Below are positions 37,539-46,259 of a DNA stretch of 64,000 bases, piece after piece. The DNA is from Saprospiraceae bacterium. Lineage in GTDB: Bacteria; Bacteroidota; Bacteroidia; Chitinophagales; Saprospiraceae. Each line of letters begins with the position of its first letter. Position 1 is the first letter of the stretch. The notes under the pieces were generated by a model. It worked only from the letters and a program-made list of their open reading frames with translations, had not been told where the DNA came from and made no database searches. The DNA is taken from NCBI GenBank assembly GCA_022842725.1, contig JALHOZ010000015.1, positions 1 through 64,000 of the forward strand. The letters run 5' to 3'. The position numbers and the translations under genes were made by a program.

Positions 37539-39335
37539 TTATCGTTTGATCTGGTAATCCGGTGAGGTCATGACCAGATATATGGCCAACGTTACTTTTT
37601 GTCTTTTTTCGGTCGTGCTTACATTCGGAAACTGTTCCAAAACCGTTTTGATGGTAAACAAAGTTGCCTCTGAAAGCGAACCGTTGGCAAGGATGAGGTT
37701 CAATCGGTCCAACAAAATATGTAGTTGGTCATTATTCGTCAGACTTACTTCCGTAGAAAGTTCGAGGCTGGCAATCTGATTGGAATAATTGGCTGATGGT
37801 TCGCCGGTATACAATCCGAATTCGTCAGAGATATCTCCGTCAAACAACCAACGGTATAATCCGTTGACAAATCCCTGAATTGTCTGTGCATTGGTAATCT
37901 GAAATTCAGGGCCGAATAAATCCGCATCTGCAATTGGACCAATCGGTTGAAAATCAAATTGGAAAAAATTGAATACGCTGGGTGACGCCAAAGGTCTTTG
38001 TCCCGTAAGTACCACAAGATTACTTAGGTCGTTCCGGTAGTTTCCGCTGGTTGAAAAGGCATTAAAGGCTTTGTGTATCTGAAAATATCTGACCATGGGC
38101 TCGCGCAACATTCCGTATACGGGTACGTCGCAATTTTCGCAACCTTTGGCCTCCTGATGCAAAAGAATGGCTTTGATGACGGCTTTCATATCGCCTCTGA
38201 CGCCCGAGCCGTTGTTGATAAAAACATTGGCCACATCATTTACATATGCCGGAGATGGGTTGGAAGTCACCATACGTTGGATCAGTCTTTTGCAGACAAA
38301 AGGTGGTGTATTGGGATGATCAAAAAGATTTTGAAGTGCATCATTGATATCTGCCTCACCGTCTACCGGTACCCTGTTTGGAACCTGAAATCCGTTGAGC
38401 AGGTTTTTGACACCGGGCTCGTGAAAACTATTCCACATGACCAAATCAGGTATATAGCTGGTATCATTGAGGGCACCACGACCGAATTGAGTGCGGTCGG
38501 CCCACGTCAGCCCGGTAAATATTTTTGAAAACTCAAGTATATCATCATTATCGTACGCGTCGATCGGCCGATCTTCGTTATCGAGGATTTCTGTACCGTC
38601 GTTGTTGAGTAAAACCGTTCCGAGCGTAAACAATTGCATGATTTCACGTGCATAATTTTCGTCCGGATAGGTATTGGTAGCCGGATTGGACTTTGGATTG
38701 TTGAGGTGGGTGAGGTATACCGACATGGCCGGATTATAGGTGATGTCTCGCAATAAATCTTTGTAATTGCCGAATGCGTGGTCAAGCAGGATGTCGTAAT
38801 AAGGACCCATAGCATAAGCATTGCCTCCAAAGGCGGAATTTTCAGAAATCACACAAATTTCACTCAGGGCAAGGGCCACCCTCTGACGAAGTAAATCCGG
38901 AGAAGACATAAAATATTGCCACCAGGCATATCTCCAGGGTCTTGATCCTACAGTAGCAGCGGGATTGGCCGTGGAATCTTTGATGATTTTGTGATAATCT
39001 CTGATTTTCTGCAGGATGGAAAAAGATTTAGGTATCACAAACTGACTGTCGACCCACGATTCGTAACCCACGGTGGTGACATTTTCAATTTCGGTCAGAT
39101 CATGTCCGAGACTGGCGTGTTGCAAAAATCTCGATGCGGCATTTTTGTTGGGCAAAAAACCATTTTGATTCATGGTATTCTGAGGATTTCCGGGAGGTGT
39201 GCTGCTGCTGACTGTCATGTTTACCGGCAGGCCGCCGTAACCCAATGTGACTGTATCCCGCTGTGCAGAAACTCCGGAAAACCATAAAACGCCCAGGACA
39301 AGAAGAAAATATTTCCTGATTTTTTGGTCGTTCAT
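37539..39335 (-). CDS. DUF1800 family secreted protein
   Basis: 598 residues. Signal peptide ends GVSAQ (about 25). DUF1800 landmarks: AASRFLQHASLGHDLTEIE near the N-terminus, a helical body with RQRVALALSEICVIS, NYAREIMQLFTLGT, DDILEFSKIFTGLTW and FHEPGVKNLLNG, and a C-terminal segment ending in the MTSPDYQIKR type common to the family. Function is unknown. Members are long, alpha-helical and exported, and are almost always next to DUF1501. It lies 4 nt after the small coiled-coil gene and 3 nt before DUF1501, so four genes (39816 down to 33698) form one operon. Confidence 0.9.
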   Translation of the reverse strand: MNDQKIRKYFLLVLGVLWFSGVSAQRDTVTLGYGGLPVNMTVSSSTPPGNPQNTMNQNGFLPNKNAASRFLQHASLGHDLTEIENVTTVGYESWVDSQFVIPKSFSILQKIRDYHKIIKDSTANPAATVGSRPWRYAWWQYFMSSPDLLRQRVALALSEICVISENSAFGGNAYAMGPYYDILLDHAFGNYKDLLRDITYNPAMSVYLTHLNNPKSNPATNTYPDENYAREIMQLFTLGTVLLNNDGTEILDNEDRPIDAYDNDDILEFSKIFTGLTWADRTQFGRGALNDTSYIPDLVMWNSFHEPGVKNLLNGFQVPNRVPVDGEADINDALQNLFDHPNTPPFVCKRLIQRMVTSNPSPAYVNDVANVFINNGSGVRGDMKAVIKAILLHQEAKGCENCDVPVYGMLREPMVRYFQIHKAFNAFSTSGNYRNDLSNLVVLTGQRPLASPSVFNFFQFDFQPIGPIADADLFGPEFQITNAQTIQGFVNGLYRWLFDGDISDEFGLYTGEPSANYSNQIASLELSTEVSLTNNDQLHILLDRLNLILANGSLSEATLFTIKTVLEQFPNVSTTEKRQKVTLAIYLVMTSPDYQIKR

Positions 39336-39339
39336 GGTT

Positions 39340-39816
39340 TTATTTTTGAATACCTTCGGAAGGTTTGTTTTTTAATTGTTGTTGTAAAACCTCAATTTCT
39401 TTGGCCATAGCCTCATTTTCTTTGGAAAGAGTGAGCAGATGTTGCCAAAGCCACTCTATTTGTTGCAACAAAAGAGCATCCATTTCTTTGAGTTCGTACC
39501 CGTTTTTGAGCAAAGTCTCTACAGAAGGCATTGCATGGAGGTGTTGGTTTTCTGTAATGGATTGTTCGACGACGCCAAGCGACGGTGTTTTGTCAAAAGC
39601 ATCATCCGACCATTCGGCAGTAGACTTGAGCGCTACTTTAACCCTTTCTGTCAAAATACCGTTTTGAACGTAGAGGTTATAATCTCCCGGCGTCATAATC
39701 TGGGACGTATCACCGATGACTACTTTGCCCGATGATTTGAGCAAAAGAATTTCCTGTGCCGAAGTTGTAAAACACAACATCATGGATATAAAAACAAAAA
39801 ATAAAATACTTCGCAT
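39340..39816 (-). CDS. Small secreted protein with tail-fibre-like C-terminal coiled coil
   Basis: 158 residues from the ATG at 39816; an ATG at 39825 adds three residues. Signal peptide ends TTSAQ. The central part matches a motif frequent at the end of Bacteroidota surface proteins: LYVQNGILTERVKVAL, a W/D-containing turn, then HLHAMPSVETLLKNG and a Leu/Glu-rich coiled coil (about 110-150). In other proteins this block follows collagen- or fibre-like repeats and probably drives trimerisation. Here it stands almost alone. It leads the operon with DUF1800, DUF1501 and the PA14/discoidin-like protein, so it may be an assembly or anchoring subunit. Confidence 0.75.
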   Translation of the reverse strand: MRSILFFVFISMMLCFTTSAQEILLLKSSGKVVIGDTSQIMTPGDYNLYVQNGILTERVKVALKSTAEWSDDAFDKTPSLGVVEQSITENQHLHAMPSVETLLKNGYELKEMDALLLQQIEWLWQHLLTLSKENEAMAKEIEVLQQQLKNKPSEGIQK

Positions 39817-39953
39817 ATTCACCACTTTACAATTAAATAAATGCGAATATACAACCGGAATGATATACGAAGTTCATGGTTTCCCCTATAAATTATACAT
39901 TAAAGTAAAAATTAATATGACATGCAGTCTGTTTGTTTTTGAAAGTGAATGAA

Positions 39954-39984
39954 CAAAAGTAACGTTTGTGGTTTGTTTTTGAAA
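39954..39984 (-). promoter_or_regulatory. Putative promoter of the DUF1800/DUF1501 operon
   Basis: On the minus strand, TTTC (39981-39984, one mismatch to TTTG) is separated by 19 nt from TACTTTTG (39954-39961), a perfect TAnnTTTG. Predicted start near 39947 leaves a leader of about 130 nt before the ATG at 39816. The remaining part of the 39817-40139 gap must hold the divergent promoter of the gene at 40140, but no clear box was found there. Confidence 0.5.
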
Positions 39985-40139
39985 ATCACCATTCAACTTT
40001 TTTTCAACACGCTTTAATAAAAAATCCATACACCTGATTCAGATAGATTTTTTTGTTTGATAATATCCTGTTTTTTTTGTGTAAAGATTTGACCAAAAAT
40101 GGGTTTGTCACCTTTTTGGTCATAACCAAAATGATCTTT

Positions 40140-40466
40140 ATGATTCGAAATTTTATGAGCGGATGGTTTAAAAATAATTCCCGACACGTTTCATTTGAAA
40201 CCCGGGGAAGGGAAGGTACCGTCCTCTACCATGAAGGCATAAGATCCATCAGATTTTATATGGAAATGGGTGGTTCGGATGTCGTTTTTTATCTGAATGT
40301 TCCTTCCGAAAAAAACTGGCAAAAAATCACTGGTTTTTCGTCAGAAACCAGAGATCAAATCCTCACTTTTGTGGCCATACAAACTCAAAAACATCAGGCG
40401 CCTTCTTGTTATTTCGAAATAAAAGATGAGGTGATTTTATTCAAATCAAATGTATCTGCTTTGTGA
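40140..40466 (+). CDS. Hypothetical protein, 108 residues
   Basis: Start chosen at the ATG at 40140 (MIRNFMSGWF); an ATG at 40131 and a TTG at 40053 are in frame but add hydrophobic residues without a good signal peptide. The protein has mixed alpha/beta composition, no membrane segment and no recognised motif (GREGTVLYHEGIRSIRFYME, NWQKITGF, CYFEIKDEVILF). It resembles small cytoplasmic proteins of the immunity or regulatory type in size only. Codon use is ordinary for the window. It stands alone between a divergent operon and the membrane-protein gene at 40596. Confidence 0.6.
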   Translation: MIRNFMSGWFKNNSRHVSFETRGREGTVLYHEGIRSIRFYMEMGGSDVVFYLNVPSEKNWQKITGFSSETRDQILTFVAIQTQKHQAPSCYFEIKDEVILFKSNVSAL

Positions 40467-40595
40467 TAATATGATGCCCATTTGTCCCAATATAAAAATA
40501 CATGTCTGATTTTTTTTGTTTTCCAATTTTCGGAAGGTATTTTAACATGATGGTATTAATTTTATAATAATTTTTTTAGCGTAATCATCTTTTTT

Positions 40596-41033
40596 ATGCA
40601 ACTTAAAACCAGCCTCATCCTTCTTATTGTCACATATATCGTTTCCGTATTGATACATTCTTTCAGGAGTTCGTCATCGATAGGACATTTTCCGGCGCCT
40701 TTGATATTGATTGGGATTACCTTTTTGAGTTATGCTGTATTTTGTATATTGATTGCTGTTCAGTTGCATAAAAACGGTACTTTTGGTTGGATTTCGTCTT
40801 CGCCCCCGATTAGAAATATCTTGATGATAACCGGTATGGTGGCTTCGTTGTACGCTTTGTTTTCTGCCATGATGATCAGGGCAGATTGGGTTACGTACCG
40901 CTACCAATCCGTGACGAATCCTATGGATTTTCTGGCTTATACAGGTTATATGGATACCTTTATTGATGATTATTCCTGTGGCAATGTATGTTTTTTCAAA
41001 AGATTCCGGCACTTCTTTTGGTTTAATGAGTAA
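40596..41033 (+). CDS. N-terminal part of a frameshifted membrane protein
   Basis: 145 residues. Three membrane segments (about 5-20, 34-56, 74-94) are followed by a loop (ADWVTYRYQS). The last 20-odd residues (SCGNVCFFKRFRHFFWFNE) are Cys/Phe-rich and do not look like native protein. They overlap by 71 bp the frame of the gene at 40963, which supplies the next membrane segments. The simplest reading is one protein of about 340 residues broken by a one-base shift between about 40915 and 40975. The family is not recognised. Translational overlap of two true genes is possible but unusual at this length. Confidence 0.6.
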   Translation: MQLKTSLILLIVTYIVSVLIHSFRSSSSIGHFPAPLILIGITFLSYAVFCILIAVQLHKNGTFGWISSSPPIRNILMITGMVASLYALFSAMMIRADWVTYRYQSVTNPMDFLAYTGYMDTFIDDYSCGNVCFFKRFRHFFWFNE

Positions 41034-41628
41034 AATTTCGCTCATCCTTCCCGCTGTGATCGGAACGACATTTTTTCTTTGGTCGCACTTTGGATTTGTA
41101 AGGGTACTCTTACGTCCGGGAAAATCTGAACAAACATATTTTATTACTCAAACTTTGGAAAAAATACGGGTTTCAAAAGATGTTTTGGATATCCTGTATT
41201 ACACCCGACCGGAAAATGACCGGGAAATTGTCGATGCTGCCTGGACCAAAATAAAAGCTGTTCCCGATTGGGAAGAACAGTTGATCAGTGCTTTGAATCA
41301 TTGTGAAAAAGATCCGTTTTATACGGAAATATATCACTTTCTGAGCGTCTACACCGTCGATCATCCTGAAAAATTTGTGCAACCGTTTATAAAAAGTATG
41401 TTATGTGTTGCAAATAATATTTCTACTATAGCCAACAATCCATATACCTCTCCCAATGACCTCAATCACCTGAATATTGAAAAGATTAAAGTTGCTATTA
41501 ACTATCAGTTTTATGATAAAAATGATGGTTTGTCAGAAAACCTGTTCATCGTTCGTAATGCGCTTATCAGCATTCAGAGAAAAGACTTCATTGATAAAGT
41601 TTCACTATTGCTTCAGAAATTGGAATAA
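40963..41628 (+). CDS. C-terminal part of a frameshifted membrane protein
   Basis: 221 residues if begun at the TTG at 40963, but the frame is already open from 40915 and reads as a membrane helix (WIFWLIQVIWIPLLMIIPVA). A further membrane segment (LMSKISLILPAVIGTTFF) is followed by a soluble helical domain of about 160 residues (DILYYTRPENDREIVDAAW, ALNHCEKDPFYTEIYHFL). The family is not recognised. The lack of an ATG near the start, and the fit of its membrane helices to the three encoded by 40596-41033, support a single split gene. It converges on the cupin gene with 3 nt between stops. Confidence 0.6.
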   Translation: MMIIPVAMYVFSKDSGTSFGLMSKISLILPAVIGTTFFLWSHFGFVRVLLRPGKSEQTYFITQTLEKIRVSKDVLDILYYTRPENDREIVDAAWTKIKAVPDWEEQLISALNHCEKDPFYTEIYHFLSVYTVDHPEKFVQPFIKSMLCVANNISTIANNPYTSPNDLNHLNIEKIKVAINYQFYDKNDGLSENLFIVRNALISIQRKDFIDKVSLLLQKLE

Positions 41629-41631
41629 ATG

Positions 41632-42243
41632 TCATCCAAGTAAGCCATATTCTTTGATGATTTGTTTTTTTTGATCTTCTGCGTCAGGATATCGGAATAA
41701 ACCAAATTGTTCGTTCAATCTTTTGATTTCATCAGATTTTTTTTCCGACCCTTTGGGATATCCATTTTCGGGAGTGAGTTTGAAAAAAATGGTTTCCAGA
41801 TATTCTTCAAAAGGTTGGTTAAAATACATATCGATAAACCGAAGTGGCTCGTCTGAGGCATTAAAAAAAGTATGTTTGATCATCCTGGGTCTCATGTGCC
41901 AGCCGCCCGCTTTTATCTCTACAATTTCGTCACCCAAAAGTACACTGGCTGTCCCCTCCAAAACGTACATCAATTCGTCCAGTTCTTTGTGTGCATGAGG
42001 TGCAGGTCCCATCCTTTTTGGTGCAACAGCACATTCTACACTGGAAAAAAGACCATTGGTAGCACCATTTCTGACCCAAACTTTGATGTCCATGCCACCG
42101 TTATGAGACAACGGTGGTTGACCGGGCAACAGAAAGGGTTTAATGGGGTCTTCCGGTTCTGTAGTTTGTGCCAAACCCAAAGAGGACGGTATTCCCAAAG
42201 CCGACATAACAGCCACTGATTGTAAAAAATGTCGTCGTTCCAT
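41632..42243 (-). CDS. Secreted cupin-domain protein
   Basis: 203 residues. Twin-arginine-like N-terminus (Arg3-Arg4, HFLQS) with a hydrophobic stretch to about 26. One cupin barrel has motif 1 HAHKELDELMYVLEG (His83, His85 and Glu87/Glu90 as metal ligands) and motif 2 around His124 (MIKHTFFNAS). The C-terminal 50 residues are charged and helical. Single-domain cupins of this sort bind a metal and may be sugar isomerases, dioxygenases or mere sensors, so the reaction cannot be named. It is monocistronic and convergent with the gene before it. Tat-type export suggests a folded, metal-loaded periplasmic protein. Confidence 0.82.
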   Translation of the reverse strand: MERRHFLQSVAVMSALGIPSSLGLAQTTEPEDPIKPFLLPGQPPLSHNGGMDIKVWVRNGATNGLFSSVECAVAPKRMGPAPHAHKELDELMYVLEGTASVLLGDEIVEIKAGGWHMRPRMIKHTFFNASDEPLRFIDMYFNQPFEEYLETIFFKLTPENGYPKGSEKKSDEIKRLNEQFGLFRYPDAEDQKKQIIKEYGLLG

Positions 42244-42456
42244 GATATTGTTTTATAATATAAATAATGGTAAAACTATAGTTGCGGAAATAAATTACCT
42301 TTTGTGAATTTGTAAAAAACAGGTTTGAATTTGTACTTGGGAAATCATAGACTTTATATGATTCAGACTCCAAATACAAAGTCAGAAATGTCAAATACAA
42401 AATGGTCATATAAAAGTAGATGACATCAAAATACCTTTGGCTCATAATATTTTGAT

Positions 42457-43806
42457 ATGAAATTATTCACGATAATTTTTTTTCTGCTTTCATATTTAGT
42501 AACTAATTCCCAAACAGGAATGGTCGGAATAGGAACCCAAACTCCGGGTCAAACTCTTGATGTCGCCGGTAAATTGAAAATCGGAAATGATATTCATACT
42601 CCTACCGAGGGTACTGTAAGGTATAATGAAGTCACAAAAGATTTTGAAGGATTTAACGGAACAGAATGGAAATCATTGACGACTTCACATTCCGACAGCC
42701 CAAGCATTAATAATGCCGGGGTTATGGAAGAGCAAGGATTTAGTATAGCCATACATAAAGATTTTGCAGTGATCGGGTCACCCAAATGGGACAATAATAC
42801 AGGCATCTTGTATGTATTTAAAAATATTAATAAACAATGGGTATATCAAAATGGATTTTATTGGTCATCATTGAAGAGAAATGGTACTTCTGTTGCTATA
42901 AATGATGATTATATTTTTGCAGGAGCACCCGAATCATATAATACGAACAAAAGAGGTGGTATTCATATTCTTAAAAAAGTAAATGGAAGTTTTGATTATT
43001 TTTCTGCCATAATTGGTACGAATGATTTTGAATTTTTAGGAACGTCAATGTCTTTACATGGAAACTTGTTGGCAGTAGGATGCAAAGGAAGACACTTTTA
43101 TAACCCATCCTACCCAAACAGTAACGGTTCTGTATACATTTATACTATAGATGGAACGGGACTTACCCAGATACAACGTATTGAAAATCCGATACCTTTT
43201 TCAGCTTATGCCCCCGAATTTGGTGCGTCGGTTGCCATCGACAGTATTTCTCTTCTTGTGGGCTCACCATTGGAAGAAGTGGGCGGTATTGAAGATCAGG
43301 GTTTGGTGCATATATATACCAACGACGGAACTAATCAATTTATCAACCCTTATTCTTTTGTTAACCCAACCGGAGAAGCCAATGATCAGTTCGGCCGCAG
43401 GGTCGATTTACATCAATCAAATCTTATCGTAAGCAGCCCTTTGTCGGATGAAAACGGTGTAACAAATGTTGGAGAAGTTTTTCTTTGTGAAAAAGATGTC
43501 AACGGGTATTTTGACAATTCCACATTGATCGCTTTCCAAAATCCGGTTCAGCAACAAAACACCTATTTCGGCCAAAGTATGGCTATTCGCAATCAAATTA
43601 TGATCATAGGAAATACAAAAGCTGCTTATCAATATATAAAAATGAACAATCAATGGGTTTACCACAAAACCATTACCCAAAGCCTGAGAGGTATCCAGGA
43701 GTTTAACACAACAAGTGTTTGTATCTATGGAACAAATTATGGTTTGGGTGATGCTGTATTCAACAATCAATATGGCAGAATCGTCCTGGGTGATTGCAGG
43801 TATTAG
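42457..43806 (+). CDS. Secreted FG-GAP-like repeat protein
   Basis: 449 residues. Signal peptide ends TNSQ (about 19). A short fibre-like head follows (VGIGTQTPGQTLDVAGKLKI, then GTVRYNEVTKDFEGFNGTEW), typical of the start of Bacteroidota tail-fibre-like proteins. From about 85 onward run repeats of the FG-GAP/integrin-like type (GFSIAIHKDFAVIGSP, GTSVAINDDYIFAGAP, GASVAIDSISLLVGSP, GRRVDLHQSNLIVSSP, GQSMAIRNQIMIIG), enough for a beta-propeller. A surface adhesin or matrix protein is inferred. TACCTTTG at 42432-42439 could be the -7 box, giving a very short leader. No sorting domain is seen. Confidence 0.82.
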   Translation: MKLFTIIFFLLSYLVTNSQTGMVGIGTQTPGQTLDVAGKLKIGNDIHTPTEGTVRYNEVTKDFEGFNGTEWKSLTTSHSDSPSINNAGVMEEQGFSIAIHKDFAVIGSPKWDNNTGILYVFKNINKQWVYQNGFYWSSLKRNGTSVAINDDYIFAGAPESYNTNKRGGIHILKKVNGSFDYFSAIIGTNDFEFLGTSMSLHGNLLAVGCKGRHFYNPSYPNSNGSVYIYTIDGTGLTQIQRIENPIPFSAYAPEFGASVAIDSISLLVGSPLEEVGGIEDQGLVHIYTNDGTNQFINPYSFVNPTGEANDQFGRRVDLHQSNLIVSSPLSDENGVTNVGEVFLCEKDVNGYFDNSTLIAFQNPVQQQNTYFGQSMAIRNQIMIIGNTKAAYQYIKMNNQWVYHKTITQSLRGIQEFNTTSVCIYGTNYGLGDAVFNNQYGRIVLGDCRY

Positions 43807-43841
43807 CCTCAAAATGATTATCAACAATAAAAATAACCAAG

Positions 43842-44258
43842 ATGTACAAATTCATTTTTTTCTTTGTTTTTCTTTTTATTTCCATATACTCCTACACCCA
43901 AAACCCGGTTGGAAAATGGAAAGTGATATCCCATATCAGTGAATTCCAAGGCGAAAAATTTGATTCCCACCAAGCTTTACTTTCCCAACGTCCTTGTGCT
44001 GCCAAAATAATGTATGTCATTGATACTGACGGCACGTTCAGGCTGAATGCTTCGCAAAGCCAATGTGATGAAAAGTACACCAAAATACAGGAAAAACTGT
44101 ATTCAGAATCTGTTTGGACTGTTTCCGGAAAGTTTATTACCATCGGAAATAAAAAAGCACCGTCCGTTGGCCAGAAATATACATTTACCGTCACCGGAAA
44201 TAAAATGGTGTGGACGGGCACGGAAGGTCAGGGCACGATAACGTATCAAAAAATATAA
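43842..44258 (+). CDS. Small secreted lipocalin-like protein
   Basis: 138 residues. Signal peptide ends YSYTQ (about 20). The mature part begins VGKWKVISHIS and has a series of short beta strands, the layout of lipocalin-like Bacteroidota domains (a GxW opening and a final TYQKI strand). Two Cys residues (CAAK and QCDEK) may form a disulphide. It is first of a run of small exported proteins that continues to 46718. Ligand and role are unknown. Confidence 0.7.
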   Translation: MYKFIFFFVFLFISIYSYTQNPVGKWKVISHISEFQGEKFDSHQALLSQRPCAAKIMYVIDTDGTFRLNASQSQCDEKYTKIQEKLYSESVWTVSGKFITIGNKKAPSVGQKYTFTVTGNKMVWTGTEGQGTITYQKI

Positions 44259-44288
44259 ATAGTTTATTTCAAAATTAAATCAATCATC

Positions 44289-44822
44289 ATGAATGTATTT
44301 TCCATTTCCTTAAAATTAATTTTATTTTTTTCTGTATTTCTCTTTTTTACTTCCTGCGAAACAGAAGAGACCGACGATCAGAAAACAAAAGACAATGAAT
44401 TGATCCTTGGTTATTGGTTGCTGGCAAAAGGTGAGACGTATGCCATAAATACGCACGGAGTAAATATTATCACGGCCACTTTAAATCCCAACGTGTTTGC
44501 CCATGAGTTTTTGGCTGACGGTACCTACATAGGCCATGATTTTACCGGAAGTACTCAGGGAGAAACCGGTACATGGAAGTTGGAAGTTACCAAAAAAGAA
44601 GGTAATGAAATTGATGAAGGAACTCTTTCAATAACCACACCCGGAACGATGGCCAATAAAGGACTACTTTTTATCGATGAAGATGGTAGTATGAAATTTA
44701 AAATAGAATCTACTTTTAGCAGACCTAATGATAAAAAATCAGTGATTTATCTGGAAACTAAAAAATATGAGGCCTATCCTTACAGTGAAAACTGGGCGAA
44801 GTACATTTTTGAAAAACAATAA
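44289..44822 (+). CDS. Lipocalin-like lipoprotein
   Basis: 177 residues. Lipoprotein signal with lipobox FTSC (Cys23), then an acidic linker (ETEETDDQKTKDNE). The domain opens with LILGYWLLAKGET, the [IL]xGxW motif of lipocalin-like proteins, and continues with FLADGTYIGHDFTG, GTWKLEV and MKFKIESTF strands. It lies 30 nt after the previous small secreted protein, with which it shares fold type but little sequence. It probably sits in the outer membrane. The ligand is unknown. Confidence 0.75.
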   Translation: MNVFSISLKLILFFSVFLFFTSCETEETDDQKTKDNELILGYWLLAKGETYAINTHGVNIITATLNPNVFAHEFLADGTYIGHDFTGSTQGETGTWKLEVTKKEGNEIDEGTLSITTPGTMANKGLLFIDEDGSMKFKIESTFSRPNDKKSVIYLETKKYEAYPYSENWAKYIFEKQ

Positions 44823-44862
44823 TACACAGATCTTGAAAAATCAAACAAAAACCCTTTATTGT

Positions 44863-45411
44863 ATGAACAGCTTTTCTTTACCTTTTTTGGCCATCGTTTT
44901 GTGGTCTGTTTTTTCTTGCAGCCAAAGTCAGAAATCAACTGACTTACCAAAGGCAGGTACCACCCTCTCCAATGAAAAAAATATGCTAACTATGAAAATC
45001 GATGGTCGGGAATGGTCAGCCGACAGAGAGATATTCGGAAGTTATCACTTCAACGAGGCTCTGGGTCCCGGTCTGATCAATATAGCCGGTGTCAAAGGAG
45101 ATCCGCCAAACGACCAACCCTTTAATATCAACCTATACAATACTTCCGGAAAGGGTTTGTACAAGGTGGCCATCGCTCAGGGCGCCAAGGCAAAAATACA
45201 TGAAAATGTATGCCAACTCGCCCAATATACGCCGACTAATTATTTGTGCGGAGGTTTAATGCAGGGAAATCAACTATCCGTCAACATTACCAAAGTTTCC
45301 AAAAATCCTCAAATAGTGGAAGCTACCTTCAGCGGTACAATACAATGTGTGGAAGGTAATACCCTGACCATTACCGACGGAAAATTTTATTATCACGAAA
45401 ACAATGATTGA
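44863..45411 (+). CDS. Hypothetical lipoprotein
   Basis: 182 residues from the ATG at 44863. An upstream in-frame ATG at 44767 overlaps the previous gene and precedes the signal peptide, so it is rejected. Lipobox VFSC gives Cys19. The mature part starts LTMKIDGREWSADREIFGSY, a pattern seen in small Bacteroidota lipoproteins with a beta-sandwich. Three further Cys residues (VCQLAQY, YLCGG and IQCVEGN) are present. No firm family. It lies 40 nt after the lipocalin-like gene and 2 nt before the SGNH-like gene, so it is probably in the same operon. Confidence 0.7.
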   Translation: MNSFSLPFLAIVLWSVFSCSQSQKSTDLPKAGTTLSNEKNMLTMKIDGREWSADREIFGSYHFNEALGPGLINIAGVKGDPPNDQPFNINLYNTSGKGLYKVAIAQGAKAKIHENVCQLAQYTPTNYLCGGLMQGNQLSVNITKVSKNPQIVEATFSGTIQCVEGNTLTITDGKFYYHENND

Positions 45412-45413
45412 TC

Positions 45414-46259
45414 ATGAGCAAAATCGTTACCTTCTTTTTATGTATATTATGTATTGCCTGCAACAAATCATCATCTGAAAATCCGGATGAAAACAACAAT
45501 AATCCGGACTCAGAAATAGGACCGGGGAAACCGGGTATAGTCGGAACAGCCGGTGTGGCTTTTTGGGATGGTTTGCCGGATTCTGAAAAAAACAGAATCA
45601 AAGGTTGGAATACCTTGTTCCTTCATCAATCGGTAGGGCAGGACCTGGAAGAAGGTTGTAAAGCTAACGGCTTTCCCTGGGAATATTACGGCAACGGAGA
45701 TAAGGTCGACAAAGGCCTGATGGGTGGTATATTCGTAGATGTCGGAAATATTCCAAACGGCAATCCCTATGAAAAAATCAGGGTTTTTAAAGAACAGATC
45801 CTCAACAGTAAAGAGGTAGTCAAAATAGGGGTTTTTAAATTTGGTTATGCGGATATCGATGACGACAATTATCTTCTGGTGGAGGCCGCCTACAAAAACA
45901 TGGTCGTTGAACTCAAGTCCGCTATTTCCGGATTCCGGATGGTGCATGTAACTCCGCCGTTGGTTTTTTCTACTGAGTCATATGATGGCAACAGCGCCCG
46001 GATGAAGGTAGGCCAATGGATGAAAACTACCTTTGCCGCAACAGATGTAATTTTTGATTTGCAGGCACTGGAAAGCAATGATGGTGCCTGTCAGGTACAA
46101 GGTGTATGGCGCATTTGTGAGGAAAACCGAAACTCGGCATCCGACCCGAGCGATGTCAACGGTATCGATACCTCTCCCGGTCAGGGACACATCGGCAAAA
46201 AGGCAGGCCAACGTATCGCCAAAGCTTTATTGATGAGCATCTACAATTCCGGAAAATAA
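45414..46259 (+). CDS. SGNH/GDSL-like lipoprotein
   Basis: 281 residues from the ATG at 45414. Lipobox IACN with Cys16, then an Asn/Pro/Gly-rich linker (25-45). The catalytic-type block LFLHQSVGQDLEEG resembles the HQSVG motif of an SGNH-hydrolase-like family, in which the Ser is the nucleophile. A late block with Asp and His (SPGQGHIGKKAGQRIAKAL) supplies a possible acid/base His. The middle has a FKFGYADID strand and VHVTPPLVFS, fitting the alpha/beta SGNH core. An esterase on an envelope or extracellular substrate is inferred; the substrate is unknown. Its stop abuts the start of the next gene (TAAATG). Confidence 0.72.
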   Translation: MSKIVTFFLCILCIACNKSSSENPDENNNNPDSEIGPGKPGIVGTAGVAFWDGLPDSEKNRIKGWNTLFLHQSVGQDLEEGCKANGFPWEYYGNGDKVDKGLMGGIFVDVGNIPNGNPYEKIRVFKEQILNSKEVVKIGVFKFGYADIDDDNYLLVEAAYKNMVVELKSAISGFRMVHVTPPLVFSTESYDGNSARMKVGQWMKTTFAATDVIFDLQALESNDGACQVQGVWRICEENRNSASDPSDVNGIDTSPGQGHIGKKAGQRIAKALLMSIYNSGK

